64,000 nucleotides of DNA from Megamerina dolium. Its lineage: Eukaryota; Arthropoda; Insecta; Diptera; Megamerinidae. The notes beneath the pieces are model-generated. The model worked only from the letters and a program-made list of their open reading frames with translations. It was not told where the DNA came from and searched no databases. This document shows, in pieces, positions 44,851-56,019 of this stretch (position 1 is its first letter; each line of letters begins with the position of its first letter). Position numbers and translations under genes: made by a program. The stretch covers positions 580,001 to 644,000 of the forward strand of contig OY978526.1 in the NCBI GenBank assembly GCA_963854835.1, given 5' to 3'.

Positions 44851-45308
44851 GTTTTCAGATTCCGGTTCTTCGGTTCTGTGCATCACTAATCACCACTTCG
44901 AATTTTTCATTGAAATTGATTGTGCACAGAAATGGGTCATTTTTTAAATCGCACAACTTTCAGGATTTTTAATGCCTCAGATTCAGCCGAAAATTAAAAA
45001 AAAATCTACATAAAATAAGTTTGCACTTGTATCGGGATTTCTTTCGGAAAAATTTTTTAAAGTAATACCTTTAGGTTAAAATTTTGTCAATTTCTATGCT
45101 ACTTAAATCTCAATATCTCGAGTTCTGTAATTCTTTCATATATTATAATTTTTTGCGATTTAAAATAAATGTATAAAAATTTAATGAAAATTTCAAACCC
45201 GTCTCCAAGTAAATTACTTTTTTGACTGCACCAATTAATGCGCCATACATTTCTACAAATGACAAAAAATTGCCAAAACAATAGAGCGATTTTTTTAGAT
45301 TTTATATA

Positions 45309-46929
45309 CACTTAGCAGAAAAAGTGTACGTACAAGAAGTAAACAATTCTTCGCTGCACTAAATACCAATAAGGAAATAATTTTTCTCAAAAGAAATTAT
45401 TTTTTATTTAAATGTTAGAGTATTATGTACACTTTAACCCTAAATACATTAAATTATAATGTACAGAAAAATTATGAGAAATAAAAGAATTCAAAAGCAC
45501 CTGTTAATTGGTCTACGGATAAAGATAAGATTATATGATAAATTATTGTTTTTTGTGGGTTTTTGAACAGATTAGTAGCTGGTTGGGTAGCTTTTCAGTT
45601 TTAGGACTTCTGGCAATAGGTATGGCATAGACCTGACTAACTTGGAAGTGTCCGCCGTTGAAATTTTGTGCCACTTATCTAAAATCACATATTTAAGCAT
45701 TTGCTTGGAGGTGATGGTCTGCTGCCTTATCCTGCGCTCAAGCAAATCCCACAAATGTTCAATAGGTTTAAGGTCAGGTGATTGTGGAGGGGTCTTGCAT
45801 TGATGGGGGACATTATATAATATCCAAAGCTTCACATTATGGGCAGTATGCTTCGGGTCGATATCCTGTTGAAAGTGCCAGCCAGAACACAGTCCAAGAT
45901 TTTCAGCACTCTGCTTCAAATTTTCTTTTAAAATATTTAAATAACCTCTCTGATCCATAATTGACTCAATGAACACCAAATTGCCGACTCCATTGGCACC
46001 CATACATCCACAAACCATAATACCACCTCCGCCATGTTTAACAGTGCCCACAAGATTTTGTGCATGAAGGGCTGTGCATGGTTTCCGCCACACAATGCGA
46101 CGTCCTTTAATACCAAACAGGCAAAACTTGCTCTCATCTGAGAATAGCACCTTCTCCCAGAACTCTGGCGGCTTATTTATATGTATTGTTTGTCAAAAGA
46201 AATTCGTTTTTGTCGGTTTATGAGCGAAATAAACGGCTTCCTGCGCGCTACGCGGCCACGGTAGTTAGCTTTTACCATTATGCATGGTTTTGTTAAACTG
46301 TTCCTTAACATTTTGAGCAATTTTCATTGCGATCAGTCGAGGATTACCCTGAACAAGCCGCAAAACACATCTCAGAATAGGAGGTCGTCCTGAACGCGGT
46401 TGCGACACGAAAGTTCCAGTTTTTTGAAATTATTCATCACCGTTTGAATTGTGGGGTGCGCTCTCCCAAGGCTTTTAGCAATTTCACGGAAAGTTTGGCT
46501 TTCTTTCCATAATTTTATCATAATTTTCCGTTCGTCAACTCCAATTTCCTTTCTTTTTGAATTCGTCTTTCTTAAACTTCTTGAAATAGATTATTCAAAG
46601 CACAAAATCGAACCACGATACGTATTAAATATAGAACTTGTGAAAAAACAACTTTTGATGGCACGAGCGATCGAGCAAATGAGCGGGGAAGTCCCGTTTT
46701 CGTTTCTGTACGTAGACTTTTTCTGACCAATTAACAAGTGCTTTTGAATTCTTTTATTTCTCATAATTTTTCTGTACATTATAATTTAATGTATTTGGGC
46801 TTAAAGTAAACATAATACTCTAATATTTAAATAAAAAATAATTTCTTTTGAGAAAAATTTTTTCCTTATTGGTATTTAGTGCAGCGAAGAATTGTTTACT
46901 TCTTGTATGTACACTTTTTCTGCTAAGTG
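45309..46929 (-). mobile_element. Tc1-like element with 205-bp TIRs (1621 bp)
   Basis: Terminal inverted repeats 45309-45513 and 46725-46929 begin CACTTAGCAGAAAAAGTGTA and are over 90% alike by eye; TA flanks both ends (45307-45308, 46930-46931). At the inner edge of the right TIR a second, direct version of the tip (GTCAGAAAAAGTCTACGTAC on the minus strand) gives the IR/DR layout of Tc1-type transposons; on the left the inner copy has lost about 10 bp. The transposase is on the minus strand between them. Confidence 0.9.
45572..46680 (-). pseudogene. Tc1-like DD34E transposase with disrupted N-terminus
   Basis: The catalytic part (46150-45572) is open for 192 codons: LFSDESKFCLFG (first Asp), KHGGGGIMVCGCMGANGVGN, WHFQQDIDPKHTA (second Asp) and PQSPDLKPIEHLWDLLERR (Glu); 34 residues separate the second Asp and the Glu. 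Upstream, the helix-turn-helix half is split between frames: KRKEIGVDERKIMIKLWKES and FREIAKSLGRAHPTIQTV in one, RSGRPPILRCVLRLVQGNPR in another. At least one frameshift (about 46390) and a stop make the gene inactive, though the terminal repeats remain good. Confidence 0.85.
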
Positions 46930-46934
46930 TACAT

Positions 46935-47630
46935 TTTTGTTTACTGCGACCCATATGTGCTTATGGTAAAATTTGTGAACTAACGAACACAGCATGCATA
47001 AACACATTTATGTACCATGCATTCATTTCAAATTCAATTCAATTCAAATTGATTGTAGCAATATCACCAATTTAAATTGTTGAGTGGTTACAAAATTTTG
47101 CTAGTAAAACGGTGAGATTGCGATATCGAGCAACAACAGATTGGCAGTCAACTGTTCGTATGGTGTCGTCATAAACAAAAAAATAATAATCAAAAAGGGC
47201 AAATAAATTTTTATAATTCTTGCATTTGCATAGTTCGTGGTTATTTAAAACAATTTTGAATGAAAAATGCTGATTTTTATAAATGAAGTGTGCAGTGACG
47301 AATTGCAATAACGATAGTTCCGACAAATCGGTATTAAAGAACTATTCTTTCTTTCTTTCTTTCTTTGATGTTCTTCGAGATTAAAAATCTAAACAAAAAA
47401 ATTTAAGAACCGCTCACAAGAAAAAAGAAAATTCACTAAAATAGTAACTTACGTTTTATTAATTCTTTTTTAATTCTTAATTAATTCTTTTTTAATTATT
47501 GATTCAATTATTTAAATCTTTTTCGCGGTATATTTATTTACTTGCTTCTTCCAATATTTTTCATAATAAAGTAATAAATATTGCTATTTTACAATTTTAT
47601 ATACAGTATGTTTTTTTTTTTATTTATTTT
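46935..47630. other. Non-coding interval
   Basis: AT-rich; it contains a short (TTTC)n run at 47346-47366. A minus-strand frame at 47326-47072 has no recognised domain. Confidence 0.4.
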
Positions 47631-47640
47631 TTTTTATATA

Positions 47641-48895
47641 CAGTATGTCAAGAATGAGTTTACACATTGAAAAAAATTCAAATTTTCAACTTTCTTAGCG
47701 AAAACATTAACTTTTATTTCCATATACACACATTTTTTTATTAGTATAGATATTTACAGTATTTATAAAAGGTTCATGAAAAAAAATTGCAAGTTCACCG
47801 CAAAAGAAAAGAAAAATACAACAAAAAGAAATTTTACTCAATTTTACAAGTGTCAAGAAACTCTTCACAACTATTTTTTCAATTCCTTTTTGCAACACTT
47901 CAACGACTAACGGTACATTTACAGTTATCTATTTGCGTAAACGCGTTGCAGTGACCCGTTCCTATGATTTTGTTTGTTAGTTTGTGATTAATTTTTGCTT
48001 TGTCCACATCATCTGTTTAAATAATGTTTTTAAAATGCCAGGCAAAAAATTATCGGCTGAAGTGGTTCAGCTTATATACTACAATCGCCAATTGGGAGAA
48101 AATGTGGAGAAGTTATCAGAAAAGTTCTCTGTAACATGTAAAACAATTTATGTTTAAAATCGAGCTGAAAATGAGGGTAGATTGGAGCCAAAGTGTGGAG
48201 GTGGCCCTAAGCTTAAAATTACTGATCAGGCAGAGCGCTTAATGATGAGGGAACTGCACAAAAATCCACAAATTTCGACCAGAAAGCTTGCGGAGAAACT
48301 CAAGGAAGAGTGTGGTATAGTGCTTTCCCATGAAACTGTACGTCAGGCGATACTGAGAAACAAATACTCATCAAGAGTTGCTCGTAAGAAGCCGCTGCTA
48401 TCAGCACAAAATATTGAAAGACGTTTCTCCTTCGCCTCAAGGCTCATTTCACAACGTGATGAATATTGGGACGACGTAATATTCTGTGACGAAACAAAAA
48501 TGATGTATTACAACGATGGACCGACCAGAGTGTGGCCAAAGGCATTAACAGCTTTAGAAAATCGACACATAATTCCTACTGTTAAATTTGGAAAAATGTC
48601 GATTATGATTTGGGGATGTATCTCAAGCAGAGGAGTAGGAGAATTGGCGTTTATAGAGTCAACCATGGGCGCACAACATTATTTAGGCATTTTGAAGAGT
48701 CAAATTTCTTTTTGTTGTATTTTTCTTTTCTTTTGCGTAGAACTTGCAATTTTTTTTCATGAATCTTTTATAAATACTGTAAATATCTGTAACTAATAAA
48801 AAAAATGTGTATATGGAAATAAAAGTTAATGTTTTTGGCTAAAAAAAGGTGAAAATTTGAATTTTTTAATGTGTAAACTCATTCTTGAAATACTG
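47641..48895 (+). mobile_element. Tc1-like element with 199-bp TIRs and a deletion (1255 bp)
   Basis: Inverted repeats 47641-47839 and 48697-48895 start CAGTATGTCAAGAATGAGTT / CAGTATTTCAAGAATGAGTT; TA flanks both ends (47639-47640, 48896-48897). A second tip-like word, TACAGTATTTATAAAAG, lies about 120 bp inside each arm, suggesting the IR/DR type. The right arm directly abuts truncated transposase sequence. Confidence 0.9.
48035..48796 (+). pseudogene. Tc1-like transposase truncated into the right TIR
   Basis: It starts MPGKKLSAEVVQLIYYN; a TAA stop at 48155-48157 falls in frame after KTIYV, and the same frame then continues open to 48796. The DNA-binding half (LHKNPQISTRKLAEKLKEE, HETVRQAILRNK, SRVARKKPLLS) and the first catalytic block (DDVIFCDETKMMYY, KFGKMSIMIWGCISSRGVGE) are present. 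After YLGILKSQ the frame runs into the inverted repeat (ISFCCIFLFF...), so the second Asp and the Glu are lost. It cannot be catalytic. The two defects, stop and 3' deletion, are independent. Confidence 0.88.
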
Positions 48896-49410
48896 TAAAT
48901 GTTCACAGTTTTATTTACTATCTGTATAGGATTTTGACACTTTTTGCCTACTCTTGCCTACTATTCGTACTGTTTCGGTTATGACGTCACAGGTCGCAAT
49001 CTTTATTTCTATCATTCTTGAGTAGTACTAGTATCATTGGGTTATTTGAAGAAAGTTACGACGTATGTTGTACATTATAATTGTTGTTGCTTTACATGAC
49101 AAACACTGATGATTTGAATTACTGCGTCTTGCCGCGTCACGTTGTCTGATATAATGTATTTTTTGTTTATATGATAATGAATGTATTGTAATATAACAGA
49201 GAAAAATTAAATTAATGTTTGGAGTATTCTCAAATATTTTACTTCATTTGCAAAATGAGATTCTCTTCATTCTATGAAAACAAAACATTCATTCCGTTCC
49301 TATTTCTATTTTATTCATTCGATTTCATATTTGCTTAGAGAGAATGAAAGAAAGATTATATTCTAATACCAATGCAATACTTACGGCTTTTTTGATTTTA
49401 TGTGACTATA

Positions 49411-49418
49411 CACACACC

Positions 49419-49480
<62 letters not shown>

Positions 49481-49486
49481 TATACA

Positions 49487-49524
<38 letters not shown>
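49411..49524. repeat. (CA)n followed by (TA)n microsatellite
   Basis: CA-rich tract 49411-49438, then alternating TA to 49524, where the Tc1-like element begins. Confidence 0.95.
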
Positions 49525-51175
49525 CAGTGGCTCACAGCTTATTTCGTACAGTGTATATATTTTTATGTACATGGATGTAACATCGAAACTAAAAAACTTA
49601 TCAATAAGTTTTGAATGTAGATGTCTATGTATGTGTTTAGTAAACCTAATAAGAAAACGGGGAACCCCAAAAATTGTTCTTTTTGTCATGCAAGAGAGAA
49701 AAACTATTGATCAGCTGATTTTCAGCTCACATCTTATTTCGTACACAAACTTCAATGTAAGTAAGTTTCATTCTGCCGCGCAGTTACAAAGTTTTTTTGA
49801 ATTGTATGAGTTTTTGGACCTTTTTAACTATTATAACAATTTTTATTATTATTATTTTAAATAGTTAAAGTGCTGTAAATTAAACATTTAGCGTTATGGG
49901 TCGTCGTACAACGATGGAACAGCGTAAACTGGTAATTAACCATTTTAGGAAAGGTCAGAGTGTGCGAAAAATTGCTGAAATGACAAATTTAAGTGCCTCA
50001 ACTGTCCAATACATCATTCAACGCTTCGTTCGCGAAAATCGGTTGGAGAACAAGGGCAGAGAAGCACCTAATAAGATTTTCAACGCTTCAGACGAGCGTT
50101 ATATTGTACGAAAAATTAAGAAAAATCCAAAGTTATCCGCTCCGAAGTTGGCTGCAGAGGTTCAGCGTGAAATAGCAAAATCATCCAGTGCTGAAACTGT
50201 CCGACGTGTGCTGCGCAATCATGACTTGAACGGTCGAGTAGCCCGAAAGAAACCATTCATTTCGAAAATGAATATACAACGCCGACTTGACTTCGCCAAA
50301 GAGCATATTATTAATACTCCTGCGTTCTGGAATACCGTTATTTTCGCGGATGAGTCTAAGTTTAATATTTTTGGCTCGGACGGAATGTCATATGTTTGGC
50401 GTAAAGCGAATACCGAGCTAAACAAGGAGAACCTTAAGCCCACAGTGAAGCATGGTGGCGGTAGCGTGATGGTCTGGGCCTGTATGTCAGCAGCCGGAGT
50501 AGGTGAATTGGTTTTTATTGAGGAAACAATGGACAAAATGAAGTACCTCGAGATTCTGAAAAACAATTTACTTCAAAGTGCAGACAAACTGGGTTTGCGG
50601 GAAGAATTTCGGTACTACCAAGATAATGACCCAAAACATAAATCTGGGATTGTGCAATCTTGGCTTATTTGGAACTGCCCACACTTGATGTCTCCACCAC
50701 CACAGTCACCTGACATGAATGTGATTGAAAATCTTTGGTCTATTTTGGACAATAAAATAAGAACACACAAGATTTCTAATAAGCAAGACCTAAAGAAGGT
50801 ACTGATGGAAGAATGGAAAAAAATCACACCAGACATCACTCAAAAATTGGTGGATTCAATGCCAAATAGACTCCAGGCTGTCATTAACGCTAAGGGATGT
50901 CAACTAAATATTAAAATCAACTTACTTTGTTTTTAGTTTGAACTTAAAGAGACTGTACGAAATAAGCTGTGACATGAATTTTCCTATTTTTTTCTTATTT
51001 TATTTTTTTATAGTGTCAAACACTAAAATTTTGAAAAAGTAAATTTTGGAAAATAAAAAACAAACCTTCCTTTCTAAAATGGCATTTATATTTTGTTCAA
51101 ATTTTTGCTATATTAGGAATTACGACTGCAGCAATTTTTAAACTGTCACTGTACGAAATAAGCTGGGAGCCACTG
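49525..51175 (+). mobile_element. Tc1-like element with intact transposase and IR/DR ends (1651 bp)
   Basis: The ends are inverted: CAGTGGCTCACAGCTTATTT CGTACAGTG at the left and its near-complement at the right, with TA duplication at 49523-49524 and 51176-51177. A diverged direct copy of the tip (about 22 bp, CTCACATCTTATTTCGTACA) ends 222 bp in on the left (49724-49746), and another starts exactly 222 bp in on the right (50954-50973). Only the tip repeats, not the whole arms, are conserved. It sits in a (TA)n tract that offers TA targets. It may be recently active. Confidence 0.93.
49896..50936 (+). CDS. Tc1-like transposase, intact DD34E, 346 aa
   Basis: A DDE transposase that cuts and rejoins its element at the terminal repeats. 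One ORF of 346 codons starts at ATG 49896 (MGRRTTMEQRKLVI) and ends TAG at 50934. Residues ~10-50 form the first helix-turn-helix (KGQSVRKIAEMTNLSASTVQ), then a basic hook (GREAPNK, ~54-60) and a second helix-turn-helix to ~110 (KLAAEVQRE ... VRRVLRNH), followed by GRVARKKP (113-120). The catalytic residues are D152 (VIFADESKF), D243 (YYQDNDPKH) and E278 (NVIENLW), with exactly 34 residues between the last two. The glycine-rich VKHGGGSVMVWACMSAAGVG lies at 185-204. There are no frameshifts, and the length is normal for Tc1 family transposases. No nuclear-localisation assay or homologue count is possible here. Confidence 0.95.
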   Translation: MGRRTTMEQRKLVINHFRKGQSVRKIAEMTNLSASTVQYIIQRFVRENRLENKGREAPNKIFNASDERYIVRKIKKNPKLSAPKLAAEVQREIAKSSSAETVRRVLRNHDLNGRVARKKPFISKMNIQRRLDFAKEHIINTPAFWNTVIFADESKFNIFGSDGMSYVWRKANTELNKENLKPTVKHGGGSVMVWACMSAAGVGELVFIEETMDKMKYLEILKNNLLQSADKLGLREEFRYYQDNDPKHKSGIVQSWLIWNCPHLMSPPPQSPDMNVIENLWSILDNKIRTHKISNKQDLKKVLMEEWKKITPDITQKLVDSMPNRLQAVINAKGCQLNIKINLLCF

Positions 51176-51177
51176 TA

Positions 51178-51340
51178 TATATACATATATATATATGTCT
51201 ATATGTATGTATGTATAAAAATGACACATTTTTATACCCTGCATAATGTAATATGCAAGGTATACATATTCATTTCGGTCAGATGTTTGTAACCACTTGA
51301 AAGAATCTCCGGAGATATAGAAAATTGTATATATTGTGAT
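51178..51340. repeat. TTTTTATACCCTGCATAATG repeat fragment
   Basis: The words TTTTTATACCCTGCATAATG, CAAGGTATACATATTCATTT and GTTTGTAACCACTTGAAAGA belong to a repeat commonly seen at many places in dipteran genomes. A related inverted piece (ACCAAATTATACCCTGCATA) is at 63.46 kb. It is non-coding. Confidence 0.5.
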
Positions 51341-51377
51341 CAGTGATGTCGCAAGTGTTCTGCCGTTCGGAACCGGC

Positions 51378-51379
<2 letters not shown>
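51341..51379 (-). mobile_element. SINE fragment
   Basis: GTGATGTCGCAAGTGTTCTG followed by CCGTTCGGAACCGGCTA matches the SINE body and then passes directly into (TA)n. Confidence 0.75.
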
Positions 51380-51455
<76 letters not shown>

Positions 51456-51462
51456 CATATGC
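51380..51462. repeat. (TA)n microsatellite
   Basis: Alternating TA directly joined to the SINE fragment. Confidence 0.95.
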
Positions 51463-51539
51463 AGGGTATAATTTGGTCGGCCTTAGCCGACTGTAGTCAT
51501 TTTTTCAAGACCGTTTTATTCAACATGTTTCTATAAAAT

Positions 51540-52350
51540 AAAATTTTATAAATGATATCTGATTATTTATTAATAAAATAGTTGTTTTTTTGTTAAAAAA
51601 AAAATATAATTTACCAAATGAGACGTTTCTCCTCAATATGGTTTCCTTTCTATTTCATGATGGCCGCACAAACTTTGGGGTTGTTTTGGTTGTAATTGTT
51701 GCAAGCGATAATAAGTCATAATAAGTCAATGGAATTCGCGTCGATTGGGGTGGTCATTCCATGAATTTAAAAATGGTGCTGTCTTCTTTCGATTTGTTCT
51801 AGTTTGTGCAAAGTTTGGATGTGTGTTCATGGTCATCTTTCTGAAACGCGAACCCCTCACCTATGACACCGACGGTGATACTATTCCTTCCGCATTATTC
51901 CATTGTTTTTCACCAAATCGCCTACACCATTATATCAAAAATAAACCCAAACCATCATAGTGTCACCTCCAAACTTGATCGTATACTTAACCTGTTTCCA
52001 TTGATCCGTCGACCAATTGACATGTTCTTTTGTCCAGTTCAGTCGTTTTTGAACATTTGAACAATTGTTTTTTGGCAGCTACTCGACCATACAAACTGGC
52101 TTGTTGCAACCGACGTACCACAGTTGTTTCGGAGATTGGCTTCGATTAGGTTTCAGTAATCTCGGTTCGTAAATCTCGCACAGTTTGGAATCGGGAATGT
52201 TTCCTGGTCATTCGTAACAGACAATCATGCTATTTGGTTGTTTCTGTGGGTATACCAGAGGGTTTATCAAACGCGTTCGTTTCAGCGTATCATGTCAAGA
52301 TTGTGCGAATTTATGCAATTTTTCTCTAGTTTTGCAAAATACGTTTTGAC
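51540..52350. other. Probable decayed transposase sequence, unassigned
   Basis: No intact frame. Minus-strand words around 51960-52060 and plus-strand words around 51860-51960 change frame often, as in an old element, but I could not place the family. Confidence 0.25.
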
Positions 52351-52368
52351 ATCGGTACATTCGTTTGT

Positions 52369-52751
52369 GGGTGCCGTAGCTCAGTGGTGCCGTAGCTCAG
52401 TGGTTAGTGTGTTCGCCTTCTGATCTGTAGGTCGTGGTTCAATACCCGGCTGATGAATAACAAATTTTATATCGAAAAGATTTTTCTTTCGAATGGTACC
52501 CACTTGTCGGCAAGCAATTGGCAATTCTTCCGACAGTAACAACTTGCCATGAAAAAGCTTCTAAAAAGAACTCTGTGGCAAAGCTCAGAAAAAGTGATGT
52601 CACAAGTGTTCTGCCGTTCGGAACCGGCTAAAATAAGTAGGTCCATTCTAATACTGTCCAAAATTTAAGACGCAAAACAGTAATAGAAGAGAAGCTCGGC
52701 CAATGAGCCCTTTGGGGCTTTAAGTGCCACATATTTATTTTATTTTATTTT
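52369..52751 (+). mobile_element. tRNA-derived SINE, copy C, with duplicated box A
   Basis: It starts GGGTGCCGTAGCTCAGTGGT and immediately repeats GTGCCGTAGCTCAGTGGT, so box A (TAGCTCAGTGG) occurs at 52377 and 52393. Box B-like GGTTCAATAC is at 52436-52445. A perfect 13-bp target duplication TACATTCGTTTGT flanks it (52356-52368, 52752-52764). The 3' tail is an ATTTT repeat. Confidence 0.93.
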
Positions 52752-52811
52752 TACATTCGTTTGTATATATTGTATATATAAATAACATATATATACATAC
52801 ACACATATTCG

Positions 52812-53688
<877 letters not shown>

Positions 53689-53699
53689 TCCGATATACT

Positions 53700-54240
53700 C
53701 TCCGAAGCTTATCCGGAGTGTGCTCTTTCAGTTTCAACATGCGAGAGGTGGTTTGTGCGTTTCAGAAGTGGTGATTTTGATGTGGAAGACAAATAACGTC
53801 CATGACAGCTGAGGAAGTTTGAAGATGTTGAATTGGAGGCATTACTCGATGAGGACTCGTGTCAAACGCAAGAAGAACTTGCCAAATTGTTCGAAGTTAC
53901 ACGCCAAGCCATTTCCCATCGATTGAAACTATTGGGAATGATTCAAAAGCAAGGAAATTGGGTACCGTACGAGTTAAAGCCGAGAGACGTCGAAAGGCGA
54001 TTTTTCACTTGCGAACAGCTGCTCCAAAGGCAACAAAGGAAAGGTTTTTTGCATCGCATCGTTACTGGTGATGAAAAGTGGATCCACTACGACAATCCCA
54101 AGCGAAAAAATTCAGCTGCACTTTTCTCTCCAAATTAAAGAAGTAAATCAAAACTTCCCGCAAATGCTGTTTTGTGGGCACAAAACTTGACATATTGAGA
54201 GCCAAAAAAAAACTATGTTGTTGACACTCCGGGCAAATGA
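53700..54240 (+). pseudogene. mariner transposase, N-terminal half (second subfamily)
   Basis: The plus strand begins with [16 protein letters not shown] (about 53740-53790; the conserved WF.RF.SGDFD.ED), then, after a frameshift and stop, the open frame 53833-54138: LLDEDSCQTQEELAKLFEVT, RQAISHRLKLLGMIQKQGNW, VPYELKPRDVERRF, HRIVTGDEKWIHYDNPKRKN. This covers both helix-turn-helix parts and the first catalytic Asp (GDEKWI). Beyond 54138 only decayed pieces remain (AKVMLCGHKT-like, then LKAMEGGY-like). D2 and D3 are lost. It resembles the 4.7-5.2 kb mariner more than the 8.8-kb one. Confidence 0.82.
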
Positions 54241-54365
54241 CACATACTGAAAATGAAAGCTATGGAATGAGGTTATGACATGAATATAGTTTCAGTATTG
54301 TCTGATGCTTATATCCCGAACTACGCCATTTGTTGTAAATCCCGCATTTTTAATTTGTGCTCCCA

Positions 54366-54370
54366 ATATA

Positions 54371-54462
<92 letters not shown>
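54366..54462. repeat. (TA)n microsatellite
   Basis: Pure alternating TA; it ends at CTCCTCCAGAATT. Confidence 0.97.
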
Positions 54463-54465
<3 letters not shown>

Positions 54466-54524
54466 CTCCAGAATTGTGCACTATTTGAAAGAATAAACAA
54501 ATAAATATTATGTGAAATTGTCTT

Positions 54525-54600
54525 AACCAAGATTCGAAGTCACGACCCACAACTCATGCAGAGATGGCCAACGAATTAACCAACTGGGATACAGCACCGA
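54525..54600 (-). pseudogene. tRNA-like sequence (tRNA pseudogene or head of a second SINE)
   Basis: On the minus strand, GGTGCTGTATCCCAGTTGGT then TAATTCGTTGGCC... and GACTTCGAATCTTGG place an A box-like TATCCCAGTTGG and a B box-like ACTTCGAATCT at tRNA spacing. The stems do not pair well, so it is not a working tRNA gene. It differs from the SINE family elsewhere in the window. Confidence 0.4.
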
Positions 54601-54609
54601 TTGTAGGAG

Positions 54610-55850
54610 GTATTCCGGTCAAACGTAAGCTCTGTATTTAATTTCGTTTGGGTTATTTTCGTCATTGTGCAAATTATTTGCCTCTGGGTAACTGTCGAAA
54701 TTCAAAAACGTGTGTTTCATTTCTACGAGCTTTTCCATTTTGTGTAGTGAATTGGATATTGCACGTAAATCAAAAATGCATAGTTATTCAAAGTTTGAGA
54801 GTAAATTGCCTTTCCGCTGGATGGATAAGAAATTAGGGCTTTTGAGGCTTTCCTCTTTGCGTCATCTTGTTTTCAGCATTTCAGCAAACAAAGTAAGAAC
54901 ATTTTGTTGGCGAATAGCGATTTTGTATTTACAAAAACTCCTCCCTGGAAAAGAATAATACTCGGCTCTCTCTCACTCTTTCTCTTGACATTTTCAGAAT
55001 AAATACAGAGGGCAGGCCTATTATCCCTACTCCAAATACATCGTAGGTAACTCTTTAACAAAGTCGAGATATCGCACACTTTTAATTTATTTCTGGACTT
55101 CGCTTGAACTGTGTGTGCCATTTAAATTTTCCCATATTAATGGACAAGAATTAAGTAGCACATACCAAATGTTAAATATTACCATCTTACTTATTGTGAA
55201 CTGATAATATGAATTGAACTACAACATTTCTCGTGGAGGGGAGGGTGTTATGAATAATATTGCAACATACACATTTGTTTTTCTTCAAAATCGCTATCAT
55301 TACATTTATCTACGCTATGTAGTACAAGTATAACTACTGTTTTTACTTTTACATATATATTCGCTATGATTGATTAATTACTCAACTACTTAACATAATA
55401 ACGACTTAACGAGTGGTCTACAAATATATTCTTACATATCTTTTTTATTATTTTTACTACATGGTTCATTTCGTCCTGCATATTCGTCTCTTTGCAGTGA
55501 TGGTAGTTTTTGTTGTTGCTGTTATTTTGCTTTGTTAGGAGCATTATTTCATTTTAATTTCTGTATGTATAATGTTAAAATATTTTCTCCTAAATTGATT
55601 GTTAACGGTTTTGCAGGCATTCGCTATTCGCACATAATATACATAAATATACGTATGCATATATTTAGCTCATTATTGGACACTTGACCAAATACTTTCG
55701 ATACCCGTATTCTTATTAATTAAATATTAAATATTGGTTTCCCTCCGTAGTCATACACACGAATATGAATGCAGCAAATTACATGGCTGGGGAGAGTGAA
55801 ACTGTTGTCTAAAAAAGAGGATTTCAATATACGTATCCAAAAAATACTAA
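54610..55850. other. Non-coding interval, partly probable 3' flank of the PH-domain gene
   Basis: No supported gene. The AT-rich part from 55.2 to 56.0 kb probably includes the 3' UTR of the gene ending at 56020. Confidence 0.35.
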
Positions 55851-56019
55851 AAAATATTTGCACGATTCAGCATGCGCCGATTGCCGTTGCAATCTTCTGA
55901 ATAATATTCGTTTATGGTGCGACATGTTTTGGCTCACAAATGGATGGTGGGATTTTCGGTTGATGATTAATTGGGCTGGGTATTTCTTTTGCTTTCTTTC
56001 AGTACCACGTATCGTTGGT

